Shown: positions 16,169-26,056, counted from the first letter of the stretch. The stretch: 50,360 nt of DNA from Candidatus Agathobaculum intestinipullorum (GCA_019117485.1 DWZQ01000039.1:1-50360); one strand, 5' to 3'. Notes: generated by a model from the sequence alone, not told the origin. A program made the numbers and translations.

Positions 16169-16993
16169 ATGCAGGATATTCAATTGATTGCGCTCGATCT
16201 GGACGGCACGGCGCTGACGCCGAACAATGATGTTTCGCCCGCAACCGTGGACGCGGTGCGCCGCGCCAAAGCGGCGGGCATCCATGTGGTGGTGTCGACC
16301 GGCCGTATCTGCGGTGAGGCGCGCGAGTTTGCCGTCAAGCTGGGCGCGGATGATTTGATGGTAACGGCGGGCGGCGCGTCGCTGTCGCGCGTGTCGACCG
16401 GACAGTGCACCATGCGGATGTCGATGCCGTGGGAGGCGGCCGTGCGTGCGGCGGCGGCGGTCGAGCGTATCGGCCTGACCGTCATGGTTTACGCGGGCGA
16501 AACGCTGCTCATTACGCCCTATGACGAGATGGAGTTTGGTAAGTATAAATCCAATGAGGGCTTCCTTGCGGTCAAGCGGGTCGTGCCCTCGATCGCAGAA
16601 TATATCGCAAACGACCATGTGTCGGTTGATAAGATCTTTGCCCGCAGCAGCGACCCGGTCATGCTGCAAATGGTGCGCGCGCAGATCAGCCAGATTCCGG
16701 GCGTGCGCGTGATGAGCTCCGCGACCGATAATATTGAGGTCGTCACGCCCGCAGCGGATAAGGGTACGGCGCTGGGCATGCTGTGCCGTGATTTGGGCAC
16801 CGACCTTGCCCACGCCGCCGCGATGGGCGACAGCGAGAACGATCTGGAAATGCTGCGTGCGGTTGCGCTGCCGATTGCGATGGGCAACGCCAACGACGCG
16901 GTCAAAGCGATTTGCAAGCAGCAGACGCTGACCAACGCAGAGGATGGTGTCGCCGCCGCGATCGACCGCATCCTTGCTGGGGATTTCGTGTAA
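16169..16993 (+). CDS. Cof-type HAD superfamily phosphatase
   Basis: 274 residues, a full-length Cof/YidA-like class IIB HAD hydrolase. It probably dephosphorylates sugar phosphates or other small metabolites in the cytoplasm; the exact substrate cannot be read from sequence. Motif I is ALDLDGTALT (residues 8-17, nucleophile Asp10, acid/base Asp12). Motif II is VVVSTGR (about 40-46). The motif III lysine lies in PAADKGTAL (about 190-198). Motif IV is MGDSENDLEML (about 212-222). A C2-type cap lies between motifs II and III. AGATAAGG precedes the ATG. It is transcribed away from the phage cassette and is followed 107 bases later by uppP with its own promoter. Confidence 0.92.
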   Translation: MQDIQLIALDLDGTALTPNNDVSPATVDAVRRAKAAGIHVVVSTGRICGEAREFAVKLGADDLMVTAGGASLSRVSTGQCTMRMSMPWEAAVRAAAAVERIGLTVMVYAGETLLITPYDEMEFGKYKSNEGFLAVKRVVPSIAEYIANDHVSVDKIFARSSDPVMLQMVRAQISQIPGVRVMSSATDNIEVVTPAADKGTALGMLCRDLGTDLAHAAAMGDSENDLEMLRAVALPIAMGNANDAVKAICKQQTLTNAEDGVAAAIDRILAGDFV

Positions 16994-17052
16994 AATGTGG
17001 ATGCACAGCGGCCTTTTTACGGAAAAAGGTGGTATCGGCCATGCGGATATGC

Positions 17053-17058
17053 TATAAT
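17053..17058 (+). promoter_or_regulatory. Extended -10 promoter of uppP
   Basis: TGCTATAAT (17050-17058) is a perfect -10 with the TGN extension. No good -35 lies 16-18 bases upstream. AGAAGGAG follows just before the uppP ATG. Confidence 0.55.
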
Positions 17059-17100
17059 AATTCCGTATGCAAAACCGCTTGACAGAAGGAGACATATTGC

Positions 17101-17934
17101 ATGAGTTTATGGTTTGCTATTGTTCAGGGCATCGTGCAGGGCCTGACCGAGTTCCTGCCCGTTTCGTCCTCCGGCCATCTGGTGCTGGTGCAGACGCTGT
17201 TCGGCGAGGGCGCGGAGATCAACTATATGTTGTTCAATGTGCTGCTGCACTTCGGCACGCTGCTGAGCGTCATTGTGGCGTTCTGGAAGGATATTAAGGA
17301 GCTGTTTGTCGAGTTTTTTGGCTGGGTGCGCGACGGCTTCAAGATCAACGGCCATCCGTACCGCCGGTTTATCGTCATGCTGCTGCTGACGATCGTGCCG
17401 ATGTTTGCGGTGCTGCCGGTGAAAAGTAAGCTTGAGGAGGCATTCTCTTCGCCGCTGCTCGTCGGCCTGCTGCTGTTGCTGACGGCAACGATCCTGTTTT
17501 TGTCCGAAAAGGCACCCCGCAAGCACAAGACGGAGACGGACGCCACTTGGCTGGACGCACTGATCGTCGGCATCGGCCAGTGCTTCGCCGTGTTGCCCGG
17601 CTTGTCCCGCTCGGGCACCACGATCTGCACCGGCCTGTTCCGCGGTTTCTCGCGTGACTTTGCCGTGCGGTTTGCGTTTATCATGTCGCTGCCGGTCATT
17701 CTGGGTGCGAACATTCTGGAGATTGTCGACGTGGTAAAGGACCCGGTCACTGCGATGGCAGGCGTGAGCGTAGGCTGCTGCATCGCCGGTATTCTGGCGG
17801 CTATGCTGAGCGGCCTTGCGGCTATCCGCATGGTGCGCTTTGTATCCGGGCGCGGCAATTTCCGTCCGTTCGTTGTGTACTGCACGCTGATCGGCACGAT
17901 TACCATCGTCGCGAGCCTGATTAAAATGGTGTGA
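17101..17934 (+). CDS. uppP: Undecaprenyl-diphosphatase UppP (BacA family)
   Basis: 277 residues, normal length. It is an integral membrane phosphatase that recycles undecaprenyl pyrophosphate to the monophosphate carrier for cell wall synthesis, and its overproduction gives bacitracin resistance. The two catalytic regions are plain: GLTEFLPVSSSGHLVL (about residues 15-30) with conserved Glu and Ser/Ser/His, and PGLSRSGTTICTGL (about 166-179) with the essential arginine. About seven to eight hydrophobic helices are visible. AGAAGGAG lies 9 bases before the ATG. The gene has its own extended -10 promoter and is followed by an imperfect terminator and repeat copy A. Confidence 0.96.
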   Translation: MSLWFAIVQGIVQGLTEFLPVSSSGHLVLVQTLFGEGAEINYMLFNVLLHFGTLLSVIVAFWKDIKELFVEFFGWVRDGFKINGHPYRRFIVMLLLTIVPMFAVLPVKSKLEEAFSSPLLVGLLLLLTATILFLSEKAPRKHKTETDATWLDALIVGIGQCFAVLPGLSRSGTTICTGLFRGFSRDFAVRFAFIMSLPVILGANILEIVDVVKDPVTAMAGVSVGCCIAGILAAMLSGLAAIRMVRFVSGRGNFRPFVVYCTLIGTITIVASLIKMV

Positions 17935-17955
17935 TAAGCACGATAGGGGAGAGGG

Positions 17956-17980
17956 AAAGTTCCGGATAACGGGACTTTTC
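17956..17980 (+). terminator. Terminator after uppP
   Basis: AAAGTTCCG (17956-17964) pairs with CGGGACTTT (17970-17978) with one G-U pair, followed by TTTCTT. Confidence 0.65.
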
Positions 17981-17995
17981 TTCGCCTTTACCTAA

Positions 17996-18155
17996 GGCAA
18001 CACCGCACAATTGCATCTTCGATGCTTTGCGGAAATCTTGTGCCCAGATTTTGTTGCGATTTCTTGCAATACATCAAGTATTGCCGCGAAACCGTGCCGC
18101 ATCTGGACGCAAAATTTACACGCAAATCATTCTTGCTGAATGATGCGGTATTGCC
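17996..18155 (+). repeat. 160-bp repeat with terminal inverted repeats, copy A
   Basis: It begins GGCAACACCGCACAATT and ends with the imperfect inverse AATGATGCGGTATTGCC (17-bp arms, 3 mismatches). It contains internal hairpins: GCATC/GATGC, AAATCT/AGATTT (loop TGTGCCC), a central GCAATAC/GTATTGC, and TCATTC/GAATGA near the right end. The same element recurs at 30273-30432 (inverted) and 36934-37093. It lies between uppP and ftsK. The length and inverted ends suggest a MITE-like mobile element; no transposase with matching ends is in the window. Confidence 0.85.
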
Positions 18156-18237
18156 CGAACAATCATCCGGCCTGTGCCGGGGAAAAGCCCGCGCGCGTCC
18201 GTGCGCGGCAAAGCAAATGAATTGAGGGAAAGACACT

Positions 18238-20820
18238 TTGGCTGCAAAAAAAACCACAACCAAAAAAACGGCTGCCCGCGGTAAGACCGCGCGGCGCCCG
18301 CCCGAGCCGGAGCAGGCGCTGTCGCGCGCGGCGTGGGGGGCGATCTGGGGCATTGCGGGCCTGCTGTGCCTGCTGGCAATCCTGCCGATCGACGGCGCGC
18401 TGCTCGACTGGCTGCACAGCGGCGTCGGTGCTCTGGTCGGACGGGGCGGCTATGTGCTGCCGTTTGCGCTGTTTGCGCTGGCCGGACTGCTGTTTGTGCG
18501 GGAAAAAGGGCCGGTCCGTCTGCGCGGGACGTGCATTGTGCTGCTGCCGGTTTTTATCGGCGGTATCATCCATGCGCTGACCTGCGCCAACGAATATGAT
18601 TTTTCGATGAAAACGCTGTTCGCCCTGCTGAAAACCGGCATGGAGGGCGGGTCAGGCGGCCTGTTGGCAGGCGGCCTGTATATCGTGCTCGAGTGGGCGC
18701 TGTCCTCGATCGGGGCGCTGCTCGTGCTGCTGCTGTTGAGCGTGGCGGCGCTGCTGGTCGCCTGCCGCATCACGCCGCAGGCGCTTTGGGAGATGTTCCG
18801 TACACCTGACTACGAGTACGAGGATGAGGAGGAGCGCGCGCGTTATGAAGCGCCGCCCAAGCTGCCTAACGTACACGAGGCGGTCAGCGCGCACGCCCAG
18901 CGGCGTGAGGAGCGCCGTGCCGCGCGCCGTAAACGCGATATCGACATCCCGCTGGACACCGATCCGCCGGGAGAGGACAAGCCGGGCGCCGACCCGGATG
19001 CACCCGTGCGCCGCGCGCCGGGCGGCAAGCCGATGGCGCCGGACGAATATCTGCGCTCTTTAAAGGAAGAAACCACAGGCGAGCAGGTGAGCATCCTCGA
19101 TCTGGTTGAGAACCGCGAGGAGGAGCCGCCCGCAGAACCTAAAGAAGAGCGGGAGGACAAGCCGGAAAAGGCGCAAAAGCCTGCAAAGCCTGCCAAGTCT
19201 GACAAGCTGACCGAAGACGAGCAGGATGAGCTGAGCGAGCAGATGGACGAAAACCAGAAAGCGCCCGCCCCGGTGTATGACTATCCGCCGATCGAACTGC
19301 TGGCCAAGGGCCAGCATACGTCGGTTGCCGGGGCGGAGGCAGAACTGCGTGAAAACTCGGCCTGCCTGATCGACACGCTGGCCTCGTTCAATATCGACGC
19401 ACAGATCATCGGCATCGTGCGCGGCCCGTCGGTCACGCGGTTTGAATTGACCATCCCGCGCGGCATTAAGATTTCGCGCATCACGGCGCTGGCGGATGAT
19501 ATTGCGCTGTCGCTCGGCGCGGCCAATGTGCGTATCGCGCCCATCCCGGATAAGATTGCCGTCGGCATCGAGGTGCCGAACAAGACGGTCAACACCGTCT
19601 ATATCCGCGAGTGTATCTCGTCGCCCGCGTTCACCAACGCGCGCAGCCGCCTGTCCTTTGCCGTGGGCAAGGACATCACCGGCAAGCCGGTGATCGGCGA
19701 CATCGCCAAAATGCCGCATATGCTCATCGCGGGTACCACCGGTTCTGGTAAATCGGTGTGCATCAACTCGATGCTGATTTCGCTTTTGTACAAATCCATG
19801 CCGGAGGAAGTGCGCCTGATCATGGTCGACCCCAAGATGGTCGAGCTGGGCAACTACAACGGCATCCCACACCTGCTCATCCCGGTTGTGACCGACCCGA
19901 AAAAGGCCGCCGGTGCGCTCAACTGGGCGGTGGGCGAGATGGAACGGCGCTACAAGCTGTTTGCCGACCATCAGGTGCGCAATCTGGTCGGCTATAACGA
20001 CCTGATGCGTGCCGAGCGCGCCAAGGCCGAAGCGGCTGCGGCTGCTATGGACGAGGATGCTGACGAAGGGGAAGGCCAGCAGGCCAAACCAGCCGTCGAC
20101 CAGTATCAGGTGCTGCCGCAAATCGTCATTGTCATCGACGAGCTGGCCGACCTGATGATGGTGGCCGCCAAAGAGGTTGAAACGTCGATCTGCCGTATCG
20201 CGCAGAAGGCGCGCGCGGCGGGCATGCATCTGGTCGTCGCAACCCAGCGACCGTCGGCTGACGTCATCACCGGTATAATGAAGGCCAACATCCCGTCGCG
20301 CATTGCGTTTGCGGTGGCAAGCCAGATTGAAAGCCGCATCATTTTGGACACGACTGGCGCGGAAAAGCTGATCGGCAAGGGCGATATGCTGTATGCGCCG
20401 CTCGGCGAGGGCAAACCCACGCGCGTGCAGGGCTGCTTTATTTCGTCCGACGAGATCGAATCGGTCATTGCGCATATCAAGCAGACGAGCACTGCGGAAT
20501 ATAATGAGGAGATCCTCGAACACATCGAGCGGCAGGCCGAGCAGGCCGACGGCAAGGGCGGCGGCAGCGGCGACCCCGGCGAGGATGAGGACGAGATGAT
20601 TGAGGAAGCGATCGACGTCATCATGGATTGCCGGCAGGCGTCCACGTCCATGCTGCAACGGCGGCTCAAGCTGGGCTATGCGCGTGCCGCACGCATCATC
20701 GACCAGATCGAGGAACGCGGCATTATCGGGCCGTCGGAAGGCTCCAAGCCGCGTCAGATCCTGATCACGAAAGACGAGTGGCAGGAAATGAAGCTACGCA
20801 GACACGATCGTTTTGAATGA
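18238..20820 (+). CDS. ftsK: FtsK/SpoIIIE DNA translocase
   Basis: 860 residues from the TTG at 18238 with GAGGGAAAG upstream. It pumps chromosomal DNA through the closing division or sporulation septum. The N-terminus is basic ([15 protein letters not shown]) and is followed by four membrane helices (about residues 36-185). A long charged, disordered linker with R/E-rich and K/E-rich stretches follows (about 190-340). The motor domain has Walker [10 protein letters not shown] (about 497-505), Walker [14 protein letters not shown] (about 625-637) and the [12 protein letters not shown] segment. The C-terminal winged-helix gamma domain (about 795-855, [19 protein letters not shown]) recognises orienting DNA motifs. 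SpoIIIE versus FtsK use cannot be told apart from sequence alone. Repeat copy A lies in its leader. Confidence 0.95.
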   Translation: MAAKKTTTKKTAARGKTARRPPEPEQALSRAAWGAIWGIAGLLCLLAILPIDGALLDWLHSGVGALVGRGGYVLPFALFALAGLLFVREKGPVRLRGTCIVLLPVFIGGIIHALTCANEYDFSMKTLFALLKTGMEGGSGGLLAGGLYIVLEWALSSIGALLVLLLLSVAALLVACRITPQALWEMFRTPDYEYEDEEERARYEAPPKLPNVHEAVSAHAQRREERRAARRKRDIDIPLDTDPPGEDKPGADPDAPVRRAPGGKPMAPDEYLRSLKEETTGEQVSILDLVENREEEPPAEPKEEREDKPEKAQKPAKPAKSDKLTEDEQDELSEQMDENQKAPAPVYDYPPIELLAKGQHTSVAGAEAELRENSACLIDTLASFNIDAQIIGIVRGPSVTRFELTIPRGIKISRITALADDIALSLGAANVRIAPIPDKIAVGIEVPNKTVNTVYIRECISSPAFTNARSRLSFAVGKDITGKPVIGDIAKMPHMLIAGTTGSGKSVCINSMLISLLYKSMPEEVRLIMVDPKMVELGNYNGIPHLLIPVVTDPKKAAGALNWAVGEMERRYKLFADHQVRNLVGYNDLMRAERAKAEAAAAAMDEDADEGEGQQAKPAVDQYQVLPQIVIVIDELADLMMVAAKEVETSICRIAQKARAAGMHLVVATQRPSADVITGIMKANIPSRIAFAVASQIESRIILDTTGAEKLIGKGDMLYAPLGEGKPTRVQGCFISSDEIESVIAHIKQTSTAEYNEEILEHIERQAEQADGKGGGSGDPGEDEDEMIEEAIDVIMDCRQASTSMLQRRLKLGYARAARIIDQIEERGIIGPSEGSKPRQILITKDEWQEMKLRRHDRFE

Positions 20821-20837
20821 ATAGGAGGATACATCCC

Positions 20838-21341
20838 ATGGCTTTTACTAAAATCAACATTGAAAAGCAGTCTTTTAATCCCTTTGACCTGATCGGCAAG
20901 CAGTGGATGCTGATTTCGGCCGGTACCGAGGAGAAGTGGAATACCATGACCGCCAGCTGGGGCGGCGTGGGCATCATCTGGGGCAAGCCCTCGGCGACCT
21001 GCTACATCCGTCAGAGCCGGTACACCAAGGAGTTTGTTGATAACTCTGAGTATTTCACCCTGTCTTTTTTACAGGACGGATACCGTGACCAGCTCAACCT
21101 GCTCGGCACCAAGTCCGGCCGCGACATGGATAAGATGCACGACAGCGGCCTGACGCCGGTATTTGTCGACGGCCAGCCCACCTTTGCCGAGGCCGAGCTG
21201 GTTCTGGTTTGCTGTAAGCGCTGCAAGAGTGAGATCGCCCCGGCCGACATCCTGCAACAGGAAACCATCGACCGATGCTACTCCACGCCGGATTTCCACA
21301 CCATGTACATTGGTGAGATCGTCGCGGCCTACCGCGGCTGA
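20838..21341 (+). CDS. Flavin reductase family protein (FMN-binding split barrel)
   Basis: 167 residues. The sequence MLISAGTEEKWNTMTASWGGVG (residues 23-44) is characteristic of the flavin reductase-like family, where the TMTASW segment contacts FMN phosphate. A second conserved part is SEYFTLSFL (about 67-75), with LGTKSGRDMDKM following. It probably transfers electrons between NAD(P)H, FMN and an unknown partner, as in many anaerobes. The start at 20838 is chosen for AGGAGG 11 bases upstream; a longer reading from 20817 overlaps the ftsK stop without a site. The gene begins 17 bases after ftsK and is probably read through from it, although a functional link is not obvious. Confidence 0.88.
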   Translation: MAFTKINIEKQSFNPFDLIGKQWMLISAGTEEKWNTMTASWGGVGIIWGKPSATCYIRQSRYTKEFVDNSEYFTLSFLQDGYRDQLNLLGTKSGRDMDKMHDSGLTPVFVDGQPTFAEAELVLVCCKRCKSEIAPADILQQETIDRCYSTPDFHTMYIGEIVAAYRG

Positions 21342-21439
21342 AAAAGGCGCAAAGGTCACAAATTGTTCACCAAACCGACAAGCTGCCGGGTGTATACTGG
21401 GGATAGGCCGCTGGACGGCCGAAAACGGAGGGAATACCA

Positions 21440-23044
21440 GTGAAAAAACGGATTTGCAGCCTGCTGCTGGCGGTGGCGATGCTGCTCGGCACGCTGCCGG
21501 CGGCGCTGGCAGGCTATGAAAACTTCACCACGCAGGCGACTTACACGCCCGGCCAGTTTACCGACGTGGCGGCTGATGCGTGGTATGCGGACAATGTGCG
21601 CGCCTCGTATGAGTATGGGCTGATCAACGGTCAGTCGGATACGCGCTTTGCGCCGGACAGCGCGCTGACCGTGGCCGAGGCGGTCAAGCTGGCCGCCTGC
21701 CTGCACAGCATTTACAATACCGGCAGTTCGGATTTTGCGGAAAGCCGGCCGTGGTATCAGACCTATGTTGATTACGCGCTGCAAAACCGCATCCTGACCG
21801 CTGCGCGGTCGGATTACACCCAGCCTGCCTCGCGCGCGGTATTCGCGTCGGTGCTGGCTGCGGCGCTGCCGGAGGATGCCCTGCCTACGATCAACACGGT
21901 GGCGGACGGCGCCATCCCGGATGTATCCATGTCCGCGTCCTACGCGGATGCGGTCTATCTGTTGTACCGCGCGGGCGTACTGACCGGTTCGGACAGCGCG
22001 GGCAGCTTTTTGCCGTCCAGCACGATACGCCGCAGCGAAGCGGCGGCCATCGTCACCCGCATGGCCGACCCCAGCCTGCGCCGTACGGTCACGATTACGG
22101 CATCGGCAGAGCTGACGGCGAATGAAATCTACGAACGTTGTATGCCGGCGGTGTTCAAGCTGTATTCGTATGACGCGCGTGGCAGCTTGATCAGCAAGGG
22201 CAGCGGCGTGGTCATCAGCGCGGACGGCGATGCGGTCACCTGCGGCCATGTTGCCAACGGCGTGCAGCGGCTGGTGGCAGAAATGCTCGACGGTACCAAG
22301 CGCGAGGTCAGCATTTACGACATTGATACGACAGCGGATATTTCGCATATCCGCGTGGTGGGCAGCAACTTGCCTTATCTGGAAACTTCCAGTGAAGTGC
22401 AGACGGGTGACAAGGTGTTTGCACTGGGCTATCCGGGCGGCGGCAGTGCCAAGGTTACGTCCGGCACAGTCAGCAATCCGCGTTACAGCGAGCTGCTCAT
22501 CCCGATGATCGAAAGCAGTGCGACGGTCATCAGCGGTAATTCGGGCGGCGCGCTGGTCGACGCGCAGGGGCGGCTGGTCGGTATTACGGTCAGCAGCCGC
22601 GACAGCGGCACCCCGTCGTACGCGGTGCCGATTAGCGTGCTGGAAACGCTGGAGGGTGACACCGCACTCGCGCCGGCGCAGTATACCAGCACCCACCAGC
22701 CGGATGCTTCGACCTGCTATGATAAGCTCTATCCCGTGCCGGATTTCGGCAAGGTAGCCGGCGTGCCGCTGCTGGGCAGCAGCAAGGATCGCGGTACGAC
22801 CTGTTTTTATTACAGGATGTCCGATCTGGATGCGGCTGGCGTGCGTGTGCTGCTCGAATATTATGCAGCCCTCAACGGGAATACGTTCTATCAGTTCTCG
22901 GACGGGGCGTTTACCTCGTCGGCGGGTTACATGTTGTCGGTTTCCATCATCGAGACGCACTATCAGGGCGTCGATGCGTTGGGGATATGCGTTTCGGGCA
23001 TTGGCTCGCAGCCGGTCGGTGGACTGGTACGGGTCGCGGCATAA
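21440..23044 (+). CDS. Secreted S1C/trypsin-like serine protease with three SLH domains
   Basis: 534 residues. A signal peptide spans residues 1-24 (KKRICSLLLAVAMLLGTLPAALA). Three SLH-type surface-layer modules follow: about 38-88 (FTDVAADAWYADNV, GQSDTRFAPDSALT), 98-150 and 160-215. Residues about 225-415 form a HtrA/trypsin-like protease with His in VTCGHVANG, Asp in DTTADISHIRV and Ser in VISGNSGGALV. There is no PDZ domain. Residues about 420-534 form an extra C-terminal domain that I do not recognise. SLH modules probably bind secondary wall polymers, so the enzyme is likely wall-anchored and acts on exported or damaged proteins. GGAGGGAATACC precedes the GTG start. A strong terminator follows. 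Confidence 0.88.
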   Translation: MKKRICSLLLAVAMLLGTLPAALAGYENFTTQATYTPGQFTDVAADAWYADNVRASYEYGLINGQSDTRFAPDSALTVAEAVKLAACLHSIYNTGSSDFAESRPWYQTYVDYALQNRILTAARSDYTQPASRAVFASVLAAALPEDALPTINTVADGAIPDVSMSASYADAVYLLYRAGVLTGSDSAGSFLPSSTIRRSEAAAIVTRMADPSLRRTVTITASAELTANEIYERCMPAVFKLYSYDARGSLISKGSGVVISADGDAVTCGHVANGVQRLVAEMLDGTKREVSIYDIDTTADISHIRVVGSNLPYLETSSEVQTGDKVFALGYPGGGSAKVTSGTVSNPRYSELLIPMIESSATVISGNSGGALVDAQGRLVGITVSSRDSGTPSYAVPISVLETLEGDTALAPAQYTSTHQPDASTCYDKLYPVPDFGKVAGVPLLGSSKDRGTTCFYYRMSDLDAAGVRVLLEYYAALNGNTFYQFSDGAFTSSAGYMLSVSIIETHYQGVDALGICVSGIGSQPVGGLVRVAA

Positions 23045-23056
23045 ATGACAGACAGG

Positions 23057-23085
23057 ACAGGGGCCTTTGCGGCCCCTGTTTTTTT
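23057..23085 (+). terminator. Terminator after the SLH protease gene
   Basis: ACAGGGGCC (23057-23065) pairs with GGCCCCTGT (23071-23079) around a 5-base loop, followed by seven T residues. Confidence 0.92.
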
Positions 23086-23350
23086 GCCGCCATTTTGCAG
23101 GCAGATGTGCAGCAAGATGGTGTTTTGCAGCTCTTCCGGCATTTCTTCGTTTGATTCCACAAAAGGCGCGCCAGCGGGCGGTTGTGTGCTGAGATTGTTT
23201 ATTTTTTTGGGCAAAAACGCAAAAGAAACGAAAAAGTAGACAAGGAATAGAGAGGATTTTCTGCCGAAAAAACGGGAAGATATAGCATGTTGCACAAGAA
23301 GAAGTTGGGAAATCGGTGAATTTCTACAATAGAACAGCGCGCACCCAACA
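23086..23350. other. Gap before ppdK with no supported gene
   Basis: After the terminator come about 265 bases with no start codon plus binding site on either strand. The last 130 bases are AT-rich with A-tracts. A minus-strand frame exists here but would read back through the terminator; it is not supported. Confidence 0.5.
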
Positions 23351-23353
23351 TGC

Positions 23354-23359
23354 TATAAT
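23354..23359 (+). promoter_or_regulatory. Extended -10 promoter of ppdK
   Basis: TGCTATAAT (23351-23359): perfect -10 with TGN extension, about 60 bases before the ppdK ATG. No strong -35 is seen. The leader contains GGAGG (23407-23411). Confidence 0.6.
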
Positions 23360-23422
23360 ATTCATGCGTGATTGAAGAGTGTTTTTGAGAGAGCACCAAA
23401 CGAAATGGAGGAAACGACCCAA

Positions 23423-26056
23423 ATGAAGAAGTACGTTTATATGTTCCCGGAAGGCAACGGCTCCATGCGTGAGCTGCTCGGCGGTAAGGGTGCCAATCTG
23501 GCTGAAATGACCGGCCTTGGCATGCCGGTGCCGCAGGGCTTTACCATCACCACCGAGGCGTGCACCCGGTATTATGAGGACGGCAAGACGATCTATCCGG
23601 ACATTCAGGATCAGATCCTTGAGTACCTCGATAAATTGGAAAAGGTAACCGAAAAGACCTTGGGCGACCCGGAAAAGCCGCTTCTGGTTTCCGTTCGCTC
23701 GGGCGCGCGCGCGTCCATGCCCGGCATGATGGACACCATCCTCAACCTCGGCATGAACGACGAGATCTGCGAAGCTGTTGCCAAGCTGACGAATAACCCG
23801 CGCTTTGCGCGTGACTCCTACCGCCGTTTCATCCAGATGTTCTCGGACGTCGTTATGGAGCTGCCCAAGTCCACCTTTGAAACCTTCATCGACCAGGTTA
23901 AGGAGAAGAAGGGCGTCAAGATGGACAACGAGCTGGACGCCGACGATATGAGCGAGCTGATCGTGCTCTTTAAGGATCACTATAAGAAGTCCCTCGGCGA
24001 GGACTTCCCGCAGGACCCGAAGAAGCAGCTGATGGAGGCTGTCCGCGCGGTATTCCGCTCGTGGGACAACCCGCGCGCCAACACCTACCGTCGCATGAAC
24101 GATATCCCGCACTCTTGGGGCACGGCGGTCAACGTCCAGTCGATGGTATTCGGCAACATGGGCGATACCTCCGGTACGGGCGTTGCGTTCACCCGCAACC
24201 CGGCGACCGGCGAAAAGAAGCTGTACGGCGAGTTCCTGATGAACGCGCAGGGCGAGGACGTTGTGGCCGGTATCCGCACCCCGCAGCCGATCTCGGCGCT
24301 GGCCGACACCATGCCCGAGGTTTACCAGCAGTTTGTTGACATTTCCTCCCGTCTTGAGCAGCACTACGGTGACATGCAGGACATGGAGTTCACCATTGAG
24401 AACGGCAAGCTCTACATGCTCCAGACCCGTAACGGCAAGCGCACCGCGCAGGCCGCTCTGAAGGTCGCGGTCGATCTGGTCGACGAGGGCGTGTGCACCA
24501 AGGAGCAGGCCATGATGAAGGTTGAGGCCAAGCAGCTCGACGCGCTGCTGCACCCGACGTTTGTCCCGGCTGCCCTCAAGGCTGCAAAGCCGATTACCTC
24601 CGGCCTGCCGGCTTCCCCCGGTGCGGCTTGCGGTGCGGTTTACTTCACCGCGGAAGAGGCGGCGGCCGCCCACAAGACCGGCGAGAAGGTCGTGCTCGTC
24701 CGTCAGGAGACCAGCCCGGAGGATATCGACGGCATGGCCGTTTCCGAAGGCATCATGACCGCCCGCGGCGGCATGACCTCCCACGCGGCAGTTGTTGCGC
24801 GCGGCATGGGCACCTGCTGTGTTGCCGGCGTCAACGGCATCAAGGTTTCCGAAGAAAACAAGACCCTGACTTTTGCCGACGGCACGGTCGTTAAGGAAGG
24901 CGAGTTCATCTCGCTCGACGGCTCGACCGGTAACGTTTACCTCGGCAAGATCGAGACGCAGGACGCGGAGCTGACCGGCGACTTCGGCCGCTTCATGGGC
25001 TGGGCGGACGAGATCCGCACGTTGCACGTCCGCACCAATGGCGACACCCCGCGCGATGCAACGCAGGCGCGCAAGTTCGGCGCGGAAGGTATCGGCCTGT
25101 GCCGTACCGAGCATATGTTCTTTGAGCCTGAGCGCATCAAGGCTGTGCGCGAGATGATCATTTCCGATACCGTCGAGCAGCGCAAGGCGGCGCTCGCCAA
25201 GATCCTGCCCATGCAGCGCGGCGACTTCGAGGCAATTTATCGCGCGATGGGTGGCCTGCCGGTAACCATCCGCCTGCTCGATCCCCCGCTGCACGAGTTC
25301 CTGCCGCAGGAAGATGCGGATATTCAGGAGCTGGCAAACGAGATGGGCGTATCCTTCGAGAAGCTCAAGGGCAAGGTTGCCGACCTGCATGAGTTCAACC
25401 CGATGCTGGGTACCCGCGGCTGCCGTCTGGACGTGCTCTATCCCGAGATCGCCGAGATGCAGACCGAGGCCATCATTTCCGCTGCCATCAACGTGTGGAA
25501 GGAAGACGGCCTGAAGATCACACCCGAAATCATGGTGCCGCTGGTTTCCGAGATCAACGAGTTGCGCTATGTCAAGAAGGCCATCAAGGCCAAGGCTGAC
25601 GAGCTGATCGAGGCTTCCGGCCTGAAGATGAAGTATATGATCGGCACGATGATCGAGACCCCGCGTGCTGCGGTCACGGCCAACGAGATTGCCGAGGAAG
25701 CCGAGTTCTTCTCCTTCGGCACCAACGACCTGACCCAGATGACTTACGGCTTCTCGCGTGACGACGTCGGCCGTATCCTCGAGACCTATTTCGAAAAGAA
25801 GATCCTCGAGTCCGACCCGTTTGCCCGTCTCGACCAGCACGGCGTGGGCAAGCTGATCCGCTTTGCGGTAGCCGAAGGCCGTCGCACCCGTCCGGACATC
25901 AAGCTGGGCATCTGCGGCGAGCACGGCGGTGACCTGTCCTCCGTCGAGTTCTGCCACAATGTCGGCCTGAACTATGTTTCCTGCTCGCCTTTCCGCGTGC
26001 CGATTGCCCGCCTTGCAGCGGCGCAGGCCTGCGTTAAGGAGCTGGGCAAGGCGTAA
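23423..26056 (+). CDS. ppdK: Pyruvate, phosphate dikinase
   Basis: 877 residues, standard length. It interconverts PEP, AMP and PPi with pyruvate, ATP and phosphate, giving anaerobes an energy-saving PPi-linked end to glycolysis. The N-terminal ATP-grasp domain begins with YVYMFPEGNGSMRELLGGKG (residues 4-23) and includes VSVRSGARASMPGMMDT. The swivelling phosphohistidine domain has GGMTSHAAVVARGMG with His near 454. The C-terminal PEP/pyruvate barrel has GTRGCRL and the active-site cysteine in LGICGEHGGD (near 831). The ATG at 23423 is preferred because GGAGG lies 11 bases upstream and homologues begin here. An in-frame ATG at 23372 would give an unconserved extension. The neighbouring eno product PEP is its substrate. 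Confidence 0.98.
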   Translation: MKKYVYMFPEGNGSMRELLGGKGANLAEMTGLGMPVPQGFTITTEACTRYYEDGKTIYPDIQDQILEYLDKLEKVTEKTLGDPEKPLLVSVRSGARASMPGMMDTILNLGMNDEICEAVAKLTNNPRFARDSYRRFIQMFSDVVMELPKSTFETFIDQVKEKKGVKMDNELDADDMSELIVLFKDHYKKSLGEDFPQDPKKQLMEAVRAVFRSWDNPRANTYRRMNDIPHSWGTAVNVQSMVFGNMGDTSGTGVAFTRNPATGEKKLYGEFLMNAQGEDVVAGIRTPQPISALADTMPEVYQQFVDISSRLEQHYGDMQDMEFTIENGKLYMLQTRNGKRTAQAALKVAVDLVDEGVCTKEQAMMKVEAKQLDALLHPTFVPAALKAAKPITSGLPASPGAACGAVYFTAEEAAAAHKTGEKVVLVRQETSPEDIDGMAVSEGIMTARGGMTSHAAVVARGMGTCCVAGVNGIKVSEENKTLTFADGTVVKEGEFISLDGSTGNVYLGKIETQDAELTGDFGRFMGWADEIRTLHVRTNGDTPRDATQARKFGAEGIGLCRTEHMFFEPERIKAVREMIISDTVEQRKAALAKILPMQRGDFEAIYRAMGGLPVTIRLLDPPLHEFLPQEDADIQELANEMGVSFEKLKGKVADLHEFNPMLGTRGCRLDVLYPEIAEMQTEAIISAAINVWKEDGLKITPEIMVPLVSEINELRYVKKAIKAKADELIEASGLKMKYMIGTMIETPRAAVTANEIAEEAEFFSFGTNDLTQMTYGFSRDDVGRILETYFEKKILESDPFARLDQHGVGKLIRFAVAEGRRTRPDIKLGICGEHGGDLSSVEFCHNVGLNYVSCSPFRVPIARLAAAQACVKELGKA

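Noticed and set aside
18022-18225. Short coding-looking frame in each 160-bp repeat (MLCGN...)
   Set aside because: It recurs with the repeat and has no binding site; treated as part of the repeat. Whether it is translated is raised as a finding, not annotated as a gene.
22963-23295. Minus-strand small frame across the protease terminator
   Set aside because: It reads back through the hairpin and the end of the protease gene and has no ribosome binding site; a tempting polar N-terminus only.
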